Assembly: GCA_036734105.1 (NCBI GenBank)
Contig: DAIMZH010000007.1
Span: 32,373 to 96,372 of the forward strand
Source: Azoarcus_F sp036734105
GTDB taxonomy: Bacteria; Pseudomonadota; Gammaproteobacteria; Burkholderiales; Rhodocyclaceae
DNA length: 64,000 nt
Direction of reading: 5' to 3'
Shown: positions 7,093-16,097 of the stretch, one piece after another
Position numbering within the stretch: the first letter of the stretch is position 1
Layout of the letters: each line of letters starts with the position of its first letter
Translations under genes and position numbers: made by a program
The notes under the pieces: generated by a model
The model's input: the letters and a program-made list of their open reading frames with translations, nothing else
Told to the model about the DNA's origin: nothing
Databases searched by the model: none

Positions 7093-8085
7093 ATGCTGAC
7101 CCGTCGCAACTTTCTTGGCACTGCCCTTGCCGCGCCCCTGCTGTCCCTCATGCCTCGCGCTGCGCGTGCAGCGGAGTGGCCGTCAGCCGGACCCATCCGT
7201 CTCGTCGTCGCGCAGGGCGGCGGCGGCAACGCCGACGTGGTGGCGCGGATCCTCGTCGAGGCGCTGGAGCCCATGCTCGGCCAGCGCATCCTGGTCGAGA
7301 ACAATGGCACCGCCTCGGGCATGCGCGCGACCGAAGATGTCAGCAATGCCGCCCCGGATGGTTACACCCTGCTGGTCGGCACCTCGTCGCAACTGGTGCA
7401 CAACATCGCCTTGTTCGACCCCTTGCCGGTCGATGTCGCCACCACCCTGCGCGGCGTCGCAATGATAAACGAGGTGCCCATGGTCATGTGCGTGCCAGCG
7501 ACCGCGCCCGATGCCGACCTGGCCGCGCTGACCGCGCGGCTCCAGGCCGACCCGGCAAGTTTCCAGTACGGTTCCGGCCCGGCGGGCACGACGACGCACA
7601 TCACCGGCGCGCTGTTCCTGCAGCAGATCGGCGCCGAGGGCGTCGTGCATGTTCCCTATCCGCGCAGCCCGGAGGCGATGGTGGACGTGATCGCAGGGCG
7701 GCTGACCTTCGTCTTCGACCCCTCGCTCACCGCAGTGGGCCAGGTGCAGGGCGGTGCGGTGAGAGCGCTCGGCGTCTCGGCGCCGGTGCGGCTGGCCGCA
7801 CTGGGCGAGGTGCCGACCATGGCCGAAGCCGGCCTGCCGGGCTTCGTCAGCCAGACCTGGAACACCATCTCGGCACCAGCCGGCACGCCCGACAGCATCG
7901 TGAATACCCTGAACGGCATGATCAACGAGATCGTCCAGTCCGATGCCATGCGCGCCCGCCTCGAGGCGCTGGCGTCGATCGTGCCGCCGGCGAAGACGCC
8001 CGCCGAAGTCGATGCCTACTATGCCGCGCAGCGCGAAACCTGGATCCCGGTGGTCCGCAGCACCGGCGTTCGTCAGGGGGGCTAG
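7093..8085 (+). CDS. tctC: TctC/Bug-family periplasmic solute-binding protein
   Basis: 330 residues. The N-terminus MLTRRNFLGTALAAPLLSLM has a twin-arginine-like RRNF motif and ends at AARAA (cleavage near residue 27), so export probably uses Tat. The mature protein has Bug landmarks: IRLVVAQGGGGNADVVAR, QRILVENNGTASGMRATE, APDGYTLLVGTSS and VPTMAEAGLPGFVSQTW. It should deliver a carboxylate to TctBA. Shine-Dalgarno AGGAG at 7081-7085. Bug proteins are hugely expanded in betaproteobacteria, mostly as orphans; this one is paired with its permease genes, though divergently. Confidence 0.93.
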   Translation: MLTRRNFLGTALAAPLLSLMPRAARAAEWPSAGPIRLVVAQGGGGNADVVARILVEALEPMLGQRILVENNGTASGMRATEDVSNAAPDGYTLLVGTSSQLVHNIALFDPLPVDVATTLRGVAMINEVPMVMCVPATAPDADLAALTARLQADPASFQYGSGPAGTTTHITGALFLQQIGAEGVVHVPYPRSPEAMVDVIAGRLTFVFDPSLTAVGQVQGGAVRALGVSAPVRLAALGEVPTMAEAGLPGFVSQTWNTISAPAGTPDSIVNTLNGMINEIVQSDAMRARLEALASIVPPAKTPAEVDAYYAAQRETWIPVVRSTGVRQGG

Positions 8086-8318
8086 CGCCGGCCGGTTATC
8101 CGCAGCCGGTCAGTCTGCCCAAGCGCGGGCTGACCTGGCGTGTGGCTGGGAGCGGCAGTGCATCCCTGTCCGAAAAGTGCGAAACGGCGAAACCGGCTCA
8201 CCGCAAAACTGGATCGGACACCGCTTTAGCGGGCGGGGGGCACGGCGCAGCTTTGCACTCAATGAAACGGCCGTCCGCACTCTCGTGCGGTGGCAGTCTC
8301 CAACACGGCCTTGCTTGA

Positions 8319-10043
8319 TCACGCAGCCCGAATATCCGTCACCGCTGCGACATCTGGCCGGATGCGGTTGATGCCGCTGACGATGGCGCGGATGGAGGCG
8401 GTGACGATATTGCTGTCCAGCCCCACGCCGTAGTGGTCACCTGCCTTGCCGGTGGCCGAGCGCAGCTCGACGAAGGCGCAGGCCTGGGCGTTGCCGCCGT
8501 CGTCGCTGGGGGCGATGGAGCGTTCTTCAAAGTTTTGCACCTGTACGTCGATACCGGCCACGCGCAGGGCGTGTATTGCGGCGTCTATGGGGCCGTTGCC
8601 TTCGCCGTGCAGGGTCTGGCGCTGGCCGGCGATGTCGACGGTGAGCCGGATGCCCTGGGCGCTGCCGTGCTCGAAGAGGTGGTGTTCGACGTAGCGCATG
8701 GGTTCGGCGGTGTCGAGGTAGGTGTTGCGGAAGAGGTCCCAGATCGCCGAGGCGCTCATCTCGGCGCCGGTGCTGTCGGTGACCTGTTGCACTTCGCGGG
8801 AGAACTCCACCTGAAGGCGACGCGGCATGACCACGCCGTATTCGGTTTCGAGCAGATAGGCGATGCCGCCCTTGCCGGACTGGCTGTTGACGCGGATCAC
8901 CGAGTCGTAGCTGCGTCCAACGTCGGCCGGGTCGATCGGGAGGTAGGGTACGTTCCACAGGTGATTGTTGCCACTGAGGGCCTTTTGGGCCGCGAACCCC
9001 TTCTTGATGGCGTCCTGGTGGGAGCCGGAGAAGGCTGTGAAGACGAGATCCCCCACGTAGGGGTGGCGTGGGTGGATGGGCAACTGGTTGCAGTATTCGA
9101 CGCTGCGGGCTACCGCGTTGATGTCGGAGAAGTCGAGGCCTGGGTTGAGGCCCTGAGTGTACATGTTGAGCGCAAGGGTGACGATGTCGACATTGCCGGT
9201 GCGCTCGCCATTGCCAAAGAGGCAACCTTCGATGCGGTCGGCGCCAGCCATCAGCCCGAGCTCGGCGGCGGCGACGCCAGTGCCACGGTCGTTGTGCGGG
9301 TGGAGGCTGAGCACCACGCTGTCGCGACGGGCGAGGTGGCGGTGCATCCACTCCACCTGGTCGGCGTACACGTTGGGCGTGGCCACTTCGACGGTGGCCG
9401 GGAGGTTGAGGATGACTTTGTTGTGCGGCGTGGCACCCCATTCGGCGGTGACCGCGTCGCAAACATCCTTGGCAAAGTCGAGCTCGGTGGCCGAGAAGGT
9501 TTCCGGGCTGTATTCAAGCGCAATTTCGGTGCCAGAGTCGGTGCGCATCTCGTCGCCAATCTGTTTGATCAGACGCACCGCCTTGACTGCAAGCGCGATG
9601 ACTTCCGGCTTGTCCATGTTGAACACCACATTGCGGAAGGTGGGAGAGGTGGCGTTGTAGACATGGATGATGGCGCGACGGGCACCGCGCACGGATTCCA
9701 TGGTGCGGCGGATGAGGTCTTCGCGGGCCTGGGTGAGCACCTGAATGGTGACGTCGTCCGGAATATGGCCGCCTTCGACAAGCTGGCGTACAAAGTCGAA
9801 GTCGGTTTGCGAGGCGGACGGAAAGCCGACTTCGACTTCCTTGAAGCCGATGTCGCACACCATGCGGAACATGCGCATCTTGCGTTCGACGTTCATGGGT
9901 TCAAACAGCGCCTGGTTGCCGTCGCGCAGGTCGGTGCTCATCCAGATCGGGGCCTTGTTGATCACCTGGCTTGGCCACTGGCGGTCGGCAAGCTGGATGG
10001 CGGGAAAGGGGCGGTACTTGACGGACGGGTCTGGCAACATCAT
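8319..10043 (-). CDS. leuA: 2-isopropylmalate synthase
   Basis: 574 residues, the longer LeuA type. It catalyses the first committed step of leucine synthesis (acetyl-CoA plus 2-oxoisovalerate). Motifs: the catalytic loop STDLRDGNQALFEP, the metal-binding LSLHPHNDRGTGVAAAE, and GCLFGNGERTGNVD. The C-terminal part (about 430-574) is the regulatory domain for leucine feedback. Start chosen at MMLPDPSVKYRPF (10043; the next codon, 10040, is also ATG) because AAGGAA lies just upstream; an earlier in-frame ATG at 10151 would add 36 unrelated residues. The gene stands alone, without leuBCD. It converges with tctC. Confidence 0.95.
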   Translation of the reverse strand: MMLPDPSVKYRPFPAIQLADRQWPSQVINKAPIWMSTDLRDGNQALFEPMNVERKMRMFRMVCDIGFKEVEVGFPSASQTDFDFVRQLVEGGHIPDDVTIQVLTQAREDLIRRTMESVRGARRAIIHVYNATSPTFRNVVFNMDKPEVIALAVKAVRLIKQIGDEMRTDSGTEIALEYSPETFSATELDFAKDVCDAVTAEWGATPHNKVILNLPATVEVATPNVYADQVEWMHRHLARRDSVVLSLHPHNDRGTGVAAAELGLMAGADRIEGCLFGNGERTGNVDIVTLALNMYTQGLNPGLDFSDINAVARSVEYCNQLPIHPRHPYVGDLVFTAFSGSHQDAIKKGFAAQKALSGNNHLWNVPYLPIDPADVGRSYDSVIRVNSQSGKGGIAYLLETEYGVVMPRRLQVEFSREVQQVTDSTGAEMSASAIWDLFRNTYLDTAEPMRYVEHHLFEHGSAQGIRLTVDIAGQRQTLHGEGNGPIDAAIHALRVAGIDVQVQNFEERSIAPSDDGGNAQACAFVELRSATGKAGDHYGVGLDSNIVTASIRAIVSGINRIRPDVAAVTDIRAA

Positions 10044-10086
10044 CGGGCTGTTCCTTGGGAAGGTTTGCTGTATTTTCGGGGCACCT

Positions 10087-10206
10087 CTAAGGAAACGCTG
10101 ATTAAATCCGTTCGCCCTGAGCTTGGCCAGGGGCTCTCCTCCGAAAACCAAGGGCTTCGGCAGGTTTTGCCTGAACGGTGGTGAGTAAATCAGTACTTCC
10201 TTAAAC
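10087..10206. repeat. MITE-like intergenic repeat with inverted ends
   Basis: The left end (from 10087) and the reverse complement of the right end (to 10206) share TAAGGAA-N3-CTGATT. A second nested pair, CCGTTC (10108-10113) and GAACGG (10173-10178), lies inside. There is no coding potential. The composition resembles short non-autonomous elements common between genes in betaproteobacteria (inference). It sits about 45 bases upstream of leuA and could carry or disturb its promoter. Confidence 0.5.
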
Positions 10207-10452
10207 GGCTGCAGGCGCTGCTAGTTGCTTCGGGCGACGCCATGGTGCGCGCTGCTCGGTGATTCGTCAGACCGCACCCGCGCCTTTCAGCCGTGTTTTC
10301 AAGGTGTCTTGCAATGAGGAACAGTGTAGTTTGTGCGCAGCCGCAGAGGATTGCGTTATTGGTCTGAGGATACTTGTTTTTTGCACTAATACTGTGCATT
10401 ACACCCATATGGAGCAATAATCTGCAGATCACTTGCTTATCTGAGGTTCATC

Positions 10453-10929
10453 ATGCAACTGGATCGCTACGATCGGCAGATTCTTGACCTGCTGCAGCAA
10501 GATGGGCGTATCAGCAATCAAGACATGGCTGACCGCATTGCCTTGTCTCCGTCGGCCTGTTTGCGCCGTCTTCGTGCGCTGGAGGAATGCGGGCTGATCA
10601 TTGGCTATCGCGCCTTGCTGGATGCAAGGAAGCTGGGTTTGACGCTGATGGCCTTGATCCACATTTCGATGGACCGCCACACGCCGGAACGCTTCGCCCA
10701 CTTTGAAACCGTGGTTGCAGACATCCCCGAGGTGCTGGAGTGTCTGCTTATCACCGGTCAGGACGCCGACTACCAGCTCAAGGTCATTGTGGCCGACATG
10801 GACGGGTATCAGGCCTTGCTGTTGAACCGCATCACACGTATTCCCGGTGTCACCGGGGTGCATTCGAGCTTTGTGTTGCGCCGGGTGATTGACAAGACCG
10901 CGCTGCCGCTCCCTCAGTCAAGCGTCTAG
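10453..10929 (+). CDS. Lrp/AsnC-family transcriptional regulator
   Basis: 158 residues with an N-terminal helix-turn-helix (MQLDRYDRQILDLLQQDGRI, then LSPSACLRRLRALEECGLI) and a C-terminal RAM/AsnC effector domain (GQDADYQLKVIVADMDGYQ). Such proteins respond to amino acids. It is followed 86 bases later by two branched-chain amino-acid permease genes and lies near leuA, so control of branched-chain amino-acid uptake or synthesis is plausible (inference). Whether it is global Lrp or a local paralogue cannot be decided. Confidence 0.92.
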   Translation: MQLDRYDRQILDLLQQDGRISNQDMADRIALSPSACLRRLRALEECGLIIGYRALLDARKLGLTLMALIHISMDRHTPERFAHFETVVADIPEVLECLLITGQDADYQLKVIVADMDGYQALLLNRITRIPGVTGVHSSFVLRRVIDKTALPLPQSSV

Positions 10930-11015
10930 AGCGGTTGCTGCGGAGACATGCTGTCGCCACAATTTCAGGTCTTCCCCGATTGCACCCGGGTAGCGGTGGG
11001 CTATGCTTGCCGCCC

Positions 11016-11897
11016 ATGGGATCAAGCTTTTTTCAGGTTTTGCTCAGTGGGGTTGCCACCGGCTGCATTTATGGGCTGGTGGCCTTGTCGTTCGTGCTGA
11101 TTTACAAAGCCACCGAAACCGTCAGCTTCATGCAGGGTGAGCTGCTGATGGTGGGGGCGTTCGGCGTCCTGGCGCTTAATCTGGCGGCAGGCTGGCCGAT
11201 GTGGCTGGCGATTCCTGCTGGCATTGTGCTCATGCTGGCGTTTGGTGCTTTGCTGGAGCGCAGCGTGCTGCGGCGTGCCATTGGTCAGCCGCATCTCACT
11301 GCGGTGCTGCTGACCTTCGGGCTAGGCATGATGATGCGCGGCGGGGTGACCACCGTACCCGCAGCCAGCCACTCCATGCACCGGTTGGACTTGCCGTGGA
11401 CGGGTCAAACCCTGCAAATGGGGCCGATAGTGCTGGCCATGGAGCATATCGTGGTCATTGCCGCCACCTGTGTGCTGGCCTTGGCGCTGACCGCTTTTTT
11501 CAGGGCAACCCGCGCGGGACTGGCCTTGCGTGCCTGTTCCGAAAACCCGCAGGTGGCTGCCTTGATGGGGGTGTCGGTGAGCGGCATGCACACCCTTGCG
11601 TGGGCCATGGGGGCGGCGTTGGCGGCGTGTGCCGGGTTGCTGTTGGCGCCCATCACCTTTGTGCACCTCAATATGGGGCTGATTGCCCTCAAGGCGTTTC
11701 CGGCAGCGGTGCTGGGGGGTATGACAAGCTTGCCTGGGGCGCTTATAGCAGGGGTTTTTCTGGGCGTCGCCGAGGCGCTGGCCGGTCTGTATCTGCCGGA
11801 GGGCGGCAAGGATGTGGTGCCCTACGTGTTGCTGATGTTGGCATTGTTGCTGTTTCCTGCAGGAATGGGTGCGGCTTTGCAAAGAGGGAGGCGATGA
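11016..11897 (+). CDS. livH: branched-chain amino-acid ABC transporter permease, LivH type
   Basis: 293 residues, eight or so membrane segments. Starts MGSSFFQVLLSGVATGCIYG and continues LVALSFVLIYKATETVSFMQGE, the standard LivH opening; KAFPAAVLGGMTSLPGAL carries the EAA-like loop. The ATG at 11016 is chosen over one at 10935, which would add 27 non-family residues. It overlaps livM by 4 bases (ATGA). The substrate may be amino acids, urea or amides, since LivH-type proteins serve all of these. Confidence 0.9.
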   Translation: MGSSFFQVLLSGVATGCIYGLVALSFVLIYKATETVSFMQGELLMVGAFGVLALNLAAGWPMWLAIPAGIVLMLAFGALLERSVLRRAIGQPHLTAVLLTFGLGMMMRGGVTTVPAASHSMHRLDLPWTGQTLQMGPIVLAMEHIVVIAATCVLALALTAFFRATRAGLALRACSENPQVAALMGVSVSGMHTLAWAMGAALAACAGLLLAPITFVHLNMGLIALKAFPAAVLGGMTSLPGALIAGVFLGVAEALAGLYLPEGGKDVVPYVLLMLALLLFPAGMGAALQRGRR

Positions 11898-12868
11898 AAG
11901 CTGTTGATTCAGCCTGTCGGGTGCCCGCTTGGCGCAAGGCCATGCGCGTGAGCTTGATGGCGATCTTGCTGGTCTGGGCTGCCGTAGCCTGGCTGGGGGT
12001 CGATTTTGCGCTCAGTCAGTGGGTGCTGGTGTGCACTTACGCCATAGCCGGTCTGGGGGTGGTATTGATTGTCGGGCAAAGTGGTCAGATATCGCTCGGA
12101 CAGGGCGCCTTGCTGGCGCTGGGCGCCTATGCGCAGGCCTTGCTGGTGTTGCGCGGGGTGCCAGCGCCGTTGGCCTTGCTGGTGGCCGTGGCCTTGGGGG
12201 CAGTCGGTGGCTGGGCCGCCAGCCTGCCGGCGCGGCGCTTGGGCGGTCTGTATTTTGCAATGAGTACGCTGGCCTTTGCGCTGATTGTCGAGGAGGTGTT
12301 GGTGCGCTGGGAAGGCATGACGCATGGCAACGCTGGACTGCTGGTCCCCGACTTTGCGCTTGGAGGCTGGGTTACCACGTCGCCAGCAGAGCAGGCCTTG
12401 GTGGCAGTCTTGTCATTGTTGTTGGCGGTGTGGGTGTGCTGGCGCTGCAGTGCGTCGCATCTTGGGCGGGCCTGGCGCTGTGTGCGAGAGGATGAGGTGG
12501 CAGCCGCTGCTTGCGGAATGGACGTGGCCCGCATCAAGGCGAGTGCCTTTGTGGTGGGTGGGGGTTTGTCCGGACTGGCAGGGGGGCTCTACGCGCACTT
12601 CATTGGCTATATCAGCCCGGAGCAGTTTGGTCTGTTCCTGTCCTTCGAGCTTTTGATGCTCGCCTTCATTGGTGGCTCACGACGCTTGTCCGGCGCCTTC
12701 TGGGGAGCGTTGGTGATTGTCTCCATACCGCAACTGAACGCCTTGATTCGAGACCTGCTGCCAGCCGGGCTTGTTCGCCCGGCCGGCGTTGAGGCCATCA
12801 TGTTTGGCGCGGTGATCGTGTTGGTCATCCTGTTTCGGCCGCAAGGGATAGCAGGTGCTGACCGCTAA
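11894..12868 (+). CDS. livM: branched-chain amino-acid ABC transporter permease, LivM type
   Basis: 324 residues. LivM hallmarks are GLGVVLIVGQSGQISLGQGA and the loop RVREDEVAAAACGMDVARIKA-like segment (here CVREDEVAAAACGMDVARIK), plus FGAVIVLVILFRPQGIAG at the end. It forms the channel with LivH. No livG/livF ATPase or livJ/K binding protein gene is adjacent: the next gene is a convergent MFS gene whose stop codon interlocks with this one. The permeases must borrow ATPases encoded elsewhere or be a remnant of a larger operon. Confidence 0.9.
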   Translation: MKAVDSACRVPAWRKAMRVSLMAILLVWAAVAWLGVDFALSQWVLVCTYAIAGLGVVLIVGQSGQISLGQGALLALGAYAQALLVLRGVPAPLALLVAVALGAVGGWAASLPARRLGGLYFAMSTLAFALIVEEVLVRWEGMTHGNAGLLVPDFALGGWVTTSPAEQALVAVLSLLLAVWVCWRCSASHLGRAWRCVREDEVAAAACGMDVARIKASAFVVGGGLSGLAGGLYAHFIGYISPEQFGLFLSFELLMLAFIGGSRRLSGAFWGALVIVSIPQLNALIRDLLPAGLVRPAGVEAIMFGAVIVLVILFRPQGIAGADR

Positions 12869-14193
12869 CTGCTGGTTTGGCGCTTCGCAGCGGCAATGCC
12901 GCGTGCCTCGTCCACCATGGCGAGCGGGATAAGGGCGAGCGCAAACAGTCCGATACAGAACAGCACAGCCCCTTGCAGGCCAAGTGCGAGCTGTAGCAGA
13001 CCGACCCCGAATATCCCGAAAATGGCCGCCAGCTTGGTGAACAACCCCCAGAAGCCGAACAACTCTGCTGCGCGATCGGGTGGTGAGAACATGCCAACCA
13101 GTGCGCGCCCGACAGATTGGCTGGACCCGAGGCTCAGCCCAGACAACAAGCCCGCGAGCAGGAATACATGCTCGGTCTTGTAATTGGTCCGGAAAGTCTC
13201 GTTGATCAAGACGGTGAGGTCTGCGACAAAGTAAATCGCCAGAATCGCCACAATCCACAGCACCAACGTGATGGCATAGGTGAGCCGCCCGCCGAGCGGG
13301 CCTTGCAGCCAGCCGAACAACAAGGCTCCCAGCAACGCGGTGATCTGTACCACGATGAACATCAGGTTTCGGGTGGCTTCGCTCCAGCCTATGACCTGTG
13401 CTCCGTATATGAATGAGAAAGCCACAATCACATACACACCGGCCATCGCGAAGAGGATTGAGACGAACAAGCGTGCCAGATCGGGGTACCGGGACACTGC
13501 GCTGAAGCTGGACAGCAGCCGCTTGTAGCCCGACACCACCACCCCAAGGTGCATGGCCCGACGTTTGCCCACGTCAGGTTCCTTTACCCATATGAAGGTC
13601 GGGATTGCGGCGAGCAGAAAAAACACCGCAGCAAACGGTCCTACCCAGCGAATCCGTTCAAAGTTTTCCTCACTGACCTCGCCCAGAAACAGCAGCACAA
13701 AGCCAGCGGCAAACAAACCGCCAGCATAGCCCAGGGCCCATCCCAGCCCCGAAACCTTGCCGAGTTCGTCGGCACGCCCAAGTGAGGGCAGAAAGCTGGC
13801 AATGAACGATTCACCGGCTGAATAGGCCGTGTTACTCACCACAATCAGAAAGAAGCCCAGCCAGATGTAGCCAGGCTCAACCAAATAGAGCATAGCGGTG
13901 CATCCGACCGTAACCAGGTAGCTCGCGAACAACATGCGCTTCTTCGCCTGAGCATGGTCCATGATGGCGCCGAGCAAAGGGGCAGTAAGCACTACCAGTG
14001 CATAGCTTACGCAAAGCGCCAGACTCCACATGAAGTTGCCCATCCGGTAGTCAGGGGTGTCTGCCACGATCAAGCGGGTGTAAACATCACCGAATATCAC
14101 GGTGATGATCAGCAAGGTGTAAGCTTGGTTGGCAAAGTCAAACATGCTCCAGCCAAAAATTTCGCGGCGGCTTGCTGTGCTGGTCTTGATCAT
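12865..14193 (-). CDS. MFS transporter, UMF1 (Atg22-like) family
   Basis: 442 residues with about 12 membrane segments. The N-terminus EIFGWSMFDFANQAYTLLII and the motif NTAYSAGESFIASFLPSLG match the UMF1 family, which includes the yeast vacuolar amino-acid effluxer Atg22. Later blocks are GLGWALGYAGGLFAAG and LLSGLSLGSSQSVGRALVG. The bacterial members are uncharacterised transporters. Its stop (12865-12867) interlocks with the livM stop (12866-12868) on the other strand, so there is no room for a terminator between them. A 15-base palindrome lies about 100 bases upstream. Confidence 0.88.
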   Translation of the reverse strand: MIKTSTASRREIFGWSMFDFANQAYTLLIITVIFGDVYTRLIVADTPDYRMGNFMWSLALCVSYALVVLTAPLLGAIMDHAQAKKRMLFASYLVTVGCTAMLYLVEPGYIWLGFFLIVVSNTAYSAGESFIASFLPSLGRADELGKVSGLGWALGYAGGLFAAGFVLLFLGEVSEENFERIRWVGPFAAVFFLLAAIPTFIWVKEPDVGKRRAMHLGVVVSGYKRLLSSFSAVSRYPDLARLFVSILFAMAGVYVIVAFSFIYGAQVIGWSEATRNLMFIVVQITALLGALLFGWLQGPLGGRLTYAITLVLWIVAILAIYFVADLTVLINETFRTNYKTEHVFLLAGLLSGLSLGSSQSVGRALVGMFSPPDRAAELFGFWGLFTKLAAIFGIFGVGLLQLALGLQGAVLFCIGLFALALIPLAMVDEARGIAAAKRQTSS

Positions 14194-14291
14194 CGGTGTG
14201 TGCCTGGACAGGTGGTGTGCGCTTCGCTGTGAGTTTGGCTACGGTCGCCTGAACAATCAACACCGAGCGGTTGGCTGTTGGGTATAACATA

Positions 14292-14306
14292 CTGTCTGTC
14301 AGACAG
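14292..14306. promoter_or_regulatory. perfect 7-1-7 palindrome upstream of the MFS gene
   Basis: CTGTCTGTCAGACAG is a perfect inverted repeat with a one-base centre, in the region between the divergent MFS gene (start 14193) and the atp operon. The form is typical of a TetR/AcrR-type operator for an efflux gene. No regulator gene of that family is next to it. Confidence 0.5.
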
Positions 14307-14474
14307 AGCGCCAAGTCACGTAATCCATGATTCCGGCTCTTTGGTCGGCTCGGCTGGGGAGCACAGGCTTGACGTACAGCCATCAATTGATTCAACATTA
14401 GCTAAACAAAAACGGACAAGTCATGTATAAGATGCAGGACCGGTTCCAGGGGACACAAAACGATGCATGATGAT

Positions 14475-14503
14475 TTGACTTGATCGTGGTTAACCCCTAC
14501 CAT
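14475..14503 (+). promoter_or_regulatory. predicted promoter of the atp operon
   Basis: TTGACT (14475-14480), a 17-base spacer and TACCAT (14498-14503) lie about 55 bases above the atpI start. No better hexamer pair was seen in the 14194-14558 gap. The rest of that gap holds the palindrome above and ATCAATTGAT (14382-14391), another perfect palindrome of unknown role. Confidence 0.6.
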
Positions 14504-14558
14504 TCACCTAATTTTTGAGAGGAAGTCGGCGCATCAACTGTAGCGCGCCCGCAGACCC

Positions 14559-14900
14559 ATGTTGAAAGTGGTATTCCTGCAGCTTGGCGCAACCCTCGTC
14601 GCAGCGGCCATCGCGGCCGTTTTTTTCGACTTGAGTGGTGCAGTTACAGCAACGATTGCGGGGTTGGCCTGTGTAGCGCCAACCGCATTGTTTGCAATCA
14701 GGCTTGCTCTTGTTTCACAGCGCACCGGCAGCGCGTCGGTGGCTGGCTTCTTCGTCGGCGAGTTCGTAAAGGTCGCGACGATAGTGGGATTACTGGTGCT
14801 GGCATTCAAGCTGTATGACGACTTCCATTGGGGAGGCATGTTCGTCGGTTTGGTGCTGGTTCTTAAGGCGAATTTATTTGCATTTTTGGTGAAGACATAA
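14559..14900 (+). CDS. atpI: ATP synthase protein I
   Basis: 113 residues with four membrane segments, including the C-terminal FHWGGMFVGLVLVLKANLFA typical of AtpI in proteobacteria. AtpI assists assembly of the c-ring and is not part of the final enzyme. An in-frame stop 18 bases upstream fixes the start region. First gene of the atp operon; atpB follows after one base. Confidence 0.88.
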   Translation: MLKVVFLQLGATLVAAAIAAVFFDLSGAVTATIAGLACVAPTALFAIRLALVSQRTGSASVAGFFVGEFVKVATIVGLLVLAFKLYDDFHWGGMFVGLVLVLKANLFAFLVKT

Positions 14901-14901
14901 A

Positions 14902-15756
14902 ATGGCAGGAAACGCTCCCACCGCATCCGAGTACGTTGTACACCACCTGACAAACCTGACGGCGACAGGCAAGCCGCAACAGGACGTTGTTGACTGGGGT
15001 GTGCTCAATATCGACACCGTGTTCTGGGGCTTCGGTCTCGGCGTATTGACGGTCTACTTGCTGTATCGTCTGGCTAGATGCGCTACCTCAGGTGTTCCTG
15101 GTCGATTGCAGGGTTTCGTCGAGATCATGGTCGAGATCGTGAATGATCAGGCCAAAAACATCGTTCATAGCGCCGAATCACGCAAGTTTGTCGCGCCTCT
15201 GGGCTTGACTGTGTTCATCTGGGTGTTCCTGATGAACTTCATGGACCTCATTCCGGTGGATTTGTTCCCCATGCTCTGGGAGCGCGGCATTCTCCCGGCA
15301 ATCGGTGGTGATCCTGCGGTGGCCTATGGTTACATGCGCATCGTGCCCACCGCAGACATCAACGTTCCTCTGGGTATGGCGATCTCAGTGTTGATGCTGT
15401 GCATCTACTACAACATCAAGATCAAGGGTTTTGGTGGTTGGGTGCATGAGCTCTTCACTGCTCCGTTTGGTTCGCACCCGGTGCTGTGGCCAGTCAATTT
15501 CATCATGCAGATGATCGAATACCTCGCAAAAACCGTCTCCCACGGTCTGCGGTTGTTCGGTAACCTCTTCGCCGGCGAGTTGCTCTTTGTTCTGATTGCG
15601 CTACTCGGTGGTACCGCTACCGTCATGGGTTTCGTAGGTCACGTAATCGCTGGCTCAATCTGGGCGATCTTCCACATCCTCATCATCGTGCTCCAGGCCT
15701 TCATCTTCATGATGCTTACCCTGGTGTATGTTGGGCAGGCACACGAAGCACATTGA
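14902..15756 (+). CDS. atpB: F1Fo ATP synthase subunit a
   Basis: 284 residues, membrane protein of the Fo stator. The essential Arg lies in SHGLRLFGNLFAGELLFVLI; also present are FVAPLGLTVFIWVFLMNFMD and DLIPVD. It forms the proton half-channels against the c-ring. Translation is probably coupled to atpI (TAAAATG). Confidence 0.97.
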   Translation: MAGNAPTASEYVVHHLTNLTATGKPQQDVVDWGVLNIDTVFWGFGLGVLTVYLLYRLARCATSGVPGRLQGFVEIMVEIVNDQAKNIVHSAESRKFVAPLGLTVFIWVFLMNFMDLIPVDLFPMLWERGILPAIGGDPAVAYGYMRIVPTADINVPLGMAISVLMLCIYYNIKIKGFGGWVHELFTAPFGSHPVLWPVNFIMQMIEYLAKTVSHGLRLFGNLFAGELLFVLIALLGGTATVMGFVGHVIAGSIWAIFHILIIVLQAFIFMMLTLVYVGQAHEAH

Positions 15757-15812
15757 TTCGGTAACGTCGCAAGTTTTTCACTTAGTCATCACTTTTACTT
15801 CAAGGAGTTGTC

Positions 15813-16058
15813 ATGGAACTTACCCTGGGTCTCGTCGCGCTGGCTTCTGGTTTGATCATCGGTATGGGTGCAATCGGTGCGTGTATTGGTATCGGCATCA
15901 TGGGCAGCAAGTATCTCGAAGCTTCCGCTCGTCAGCCTGAACTGATGAACGCTCTCCAAACCAAGATGTTTCTGCTGGCTGGTCTGATCGACGCAGCGTT
16001 CCTGATCGGTGTCGGTATCGCGATGATGTTCGCCTTTGCCAACCCGTTCGTAGCCTGA
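15813..16058 (+). CDS. atpE: F1Fo ATP synthase subunit c
   Basis: 81 residues, two-helix hairpin. The glycine-rich first helix is GACIGIGIMGSKYLEASARQ and the second carries the ion-binding carboxylate as Asp in LLAGLIDAAFLIGVGIA. An Asp without the full Gln/Ser/Thr sodium signature points to proton coupling. Strong Shine-Dalgarno (AAGGAG) fits the high copy number of this subunit. Confidence 0.97.
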   Translation: MELTLGLVALASGLIIGMGAIGACIGIGIMGSKYLEASARQPELMNALQTKMFLLAGLIDAAFLIGVGIAMMFAFANPFVA

Positions 16059-16097
16059 TCGGATTCCCTCGAACAATCACACTGAGGGCCAAGTACA

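Noticed and set aside
8433..10184. A 583-codon open frame on the plus strand opposite leuA
   Set aside because: It is the antisense shadow of leuA; composition is Val/Gly/His/Asp-rich with no family features, while leuA has clear motifs.
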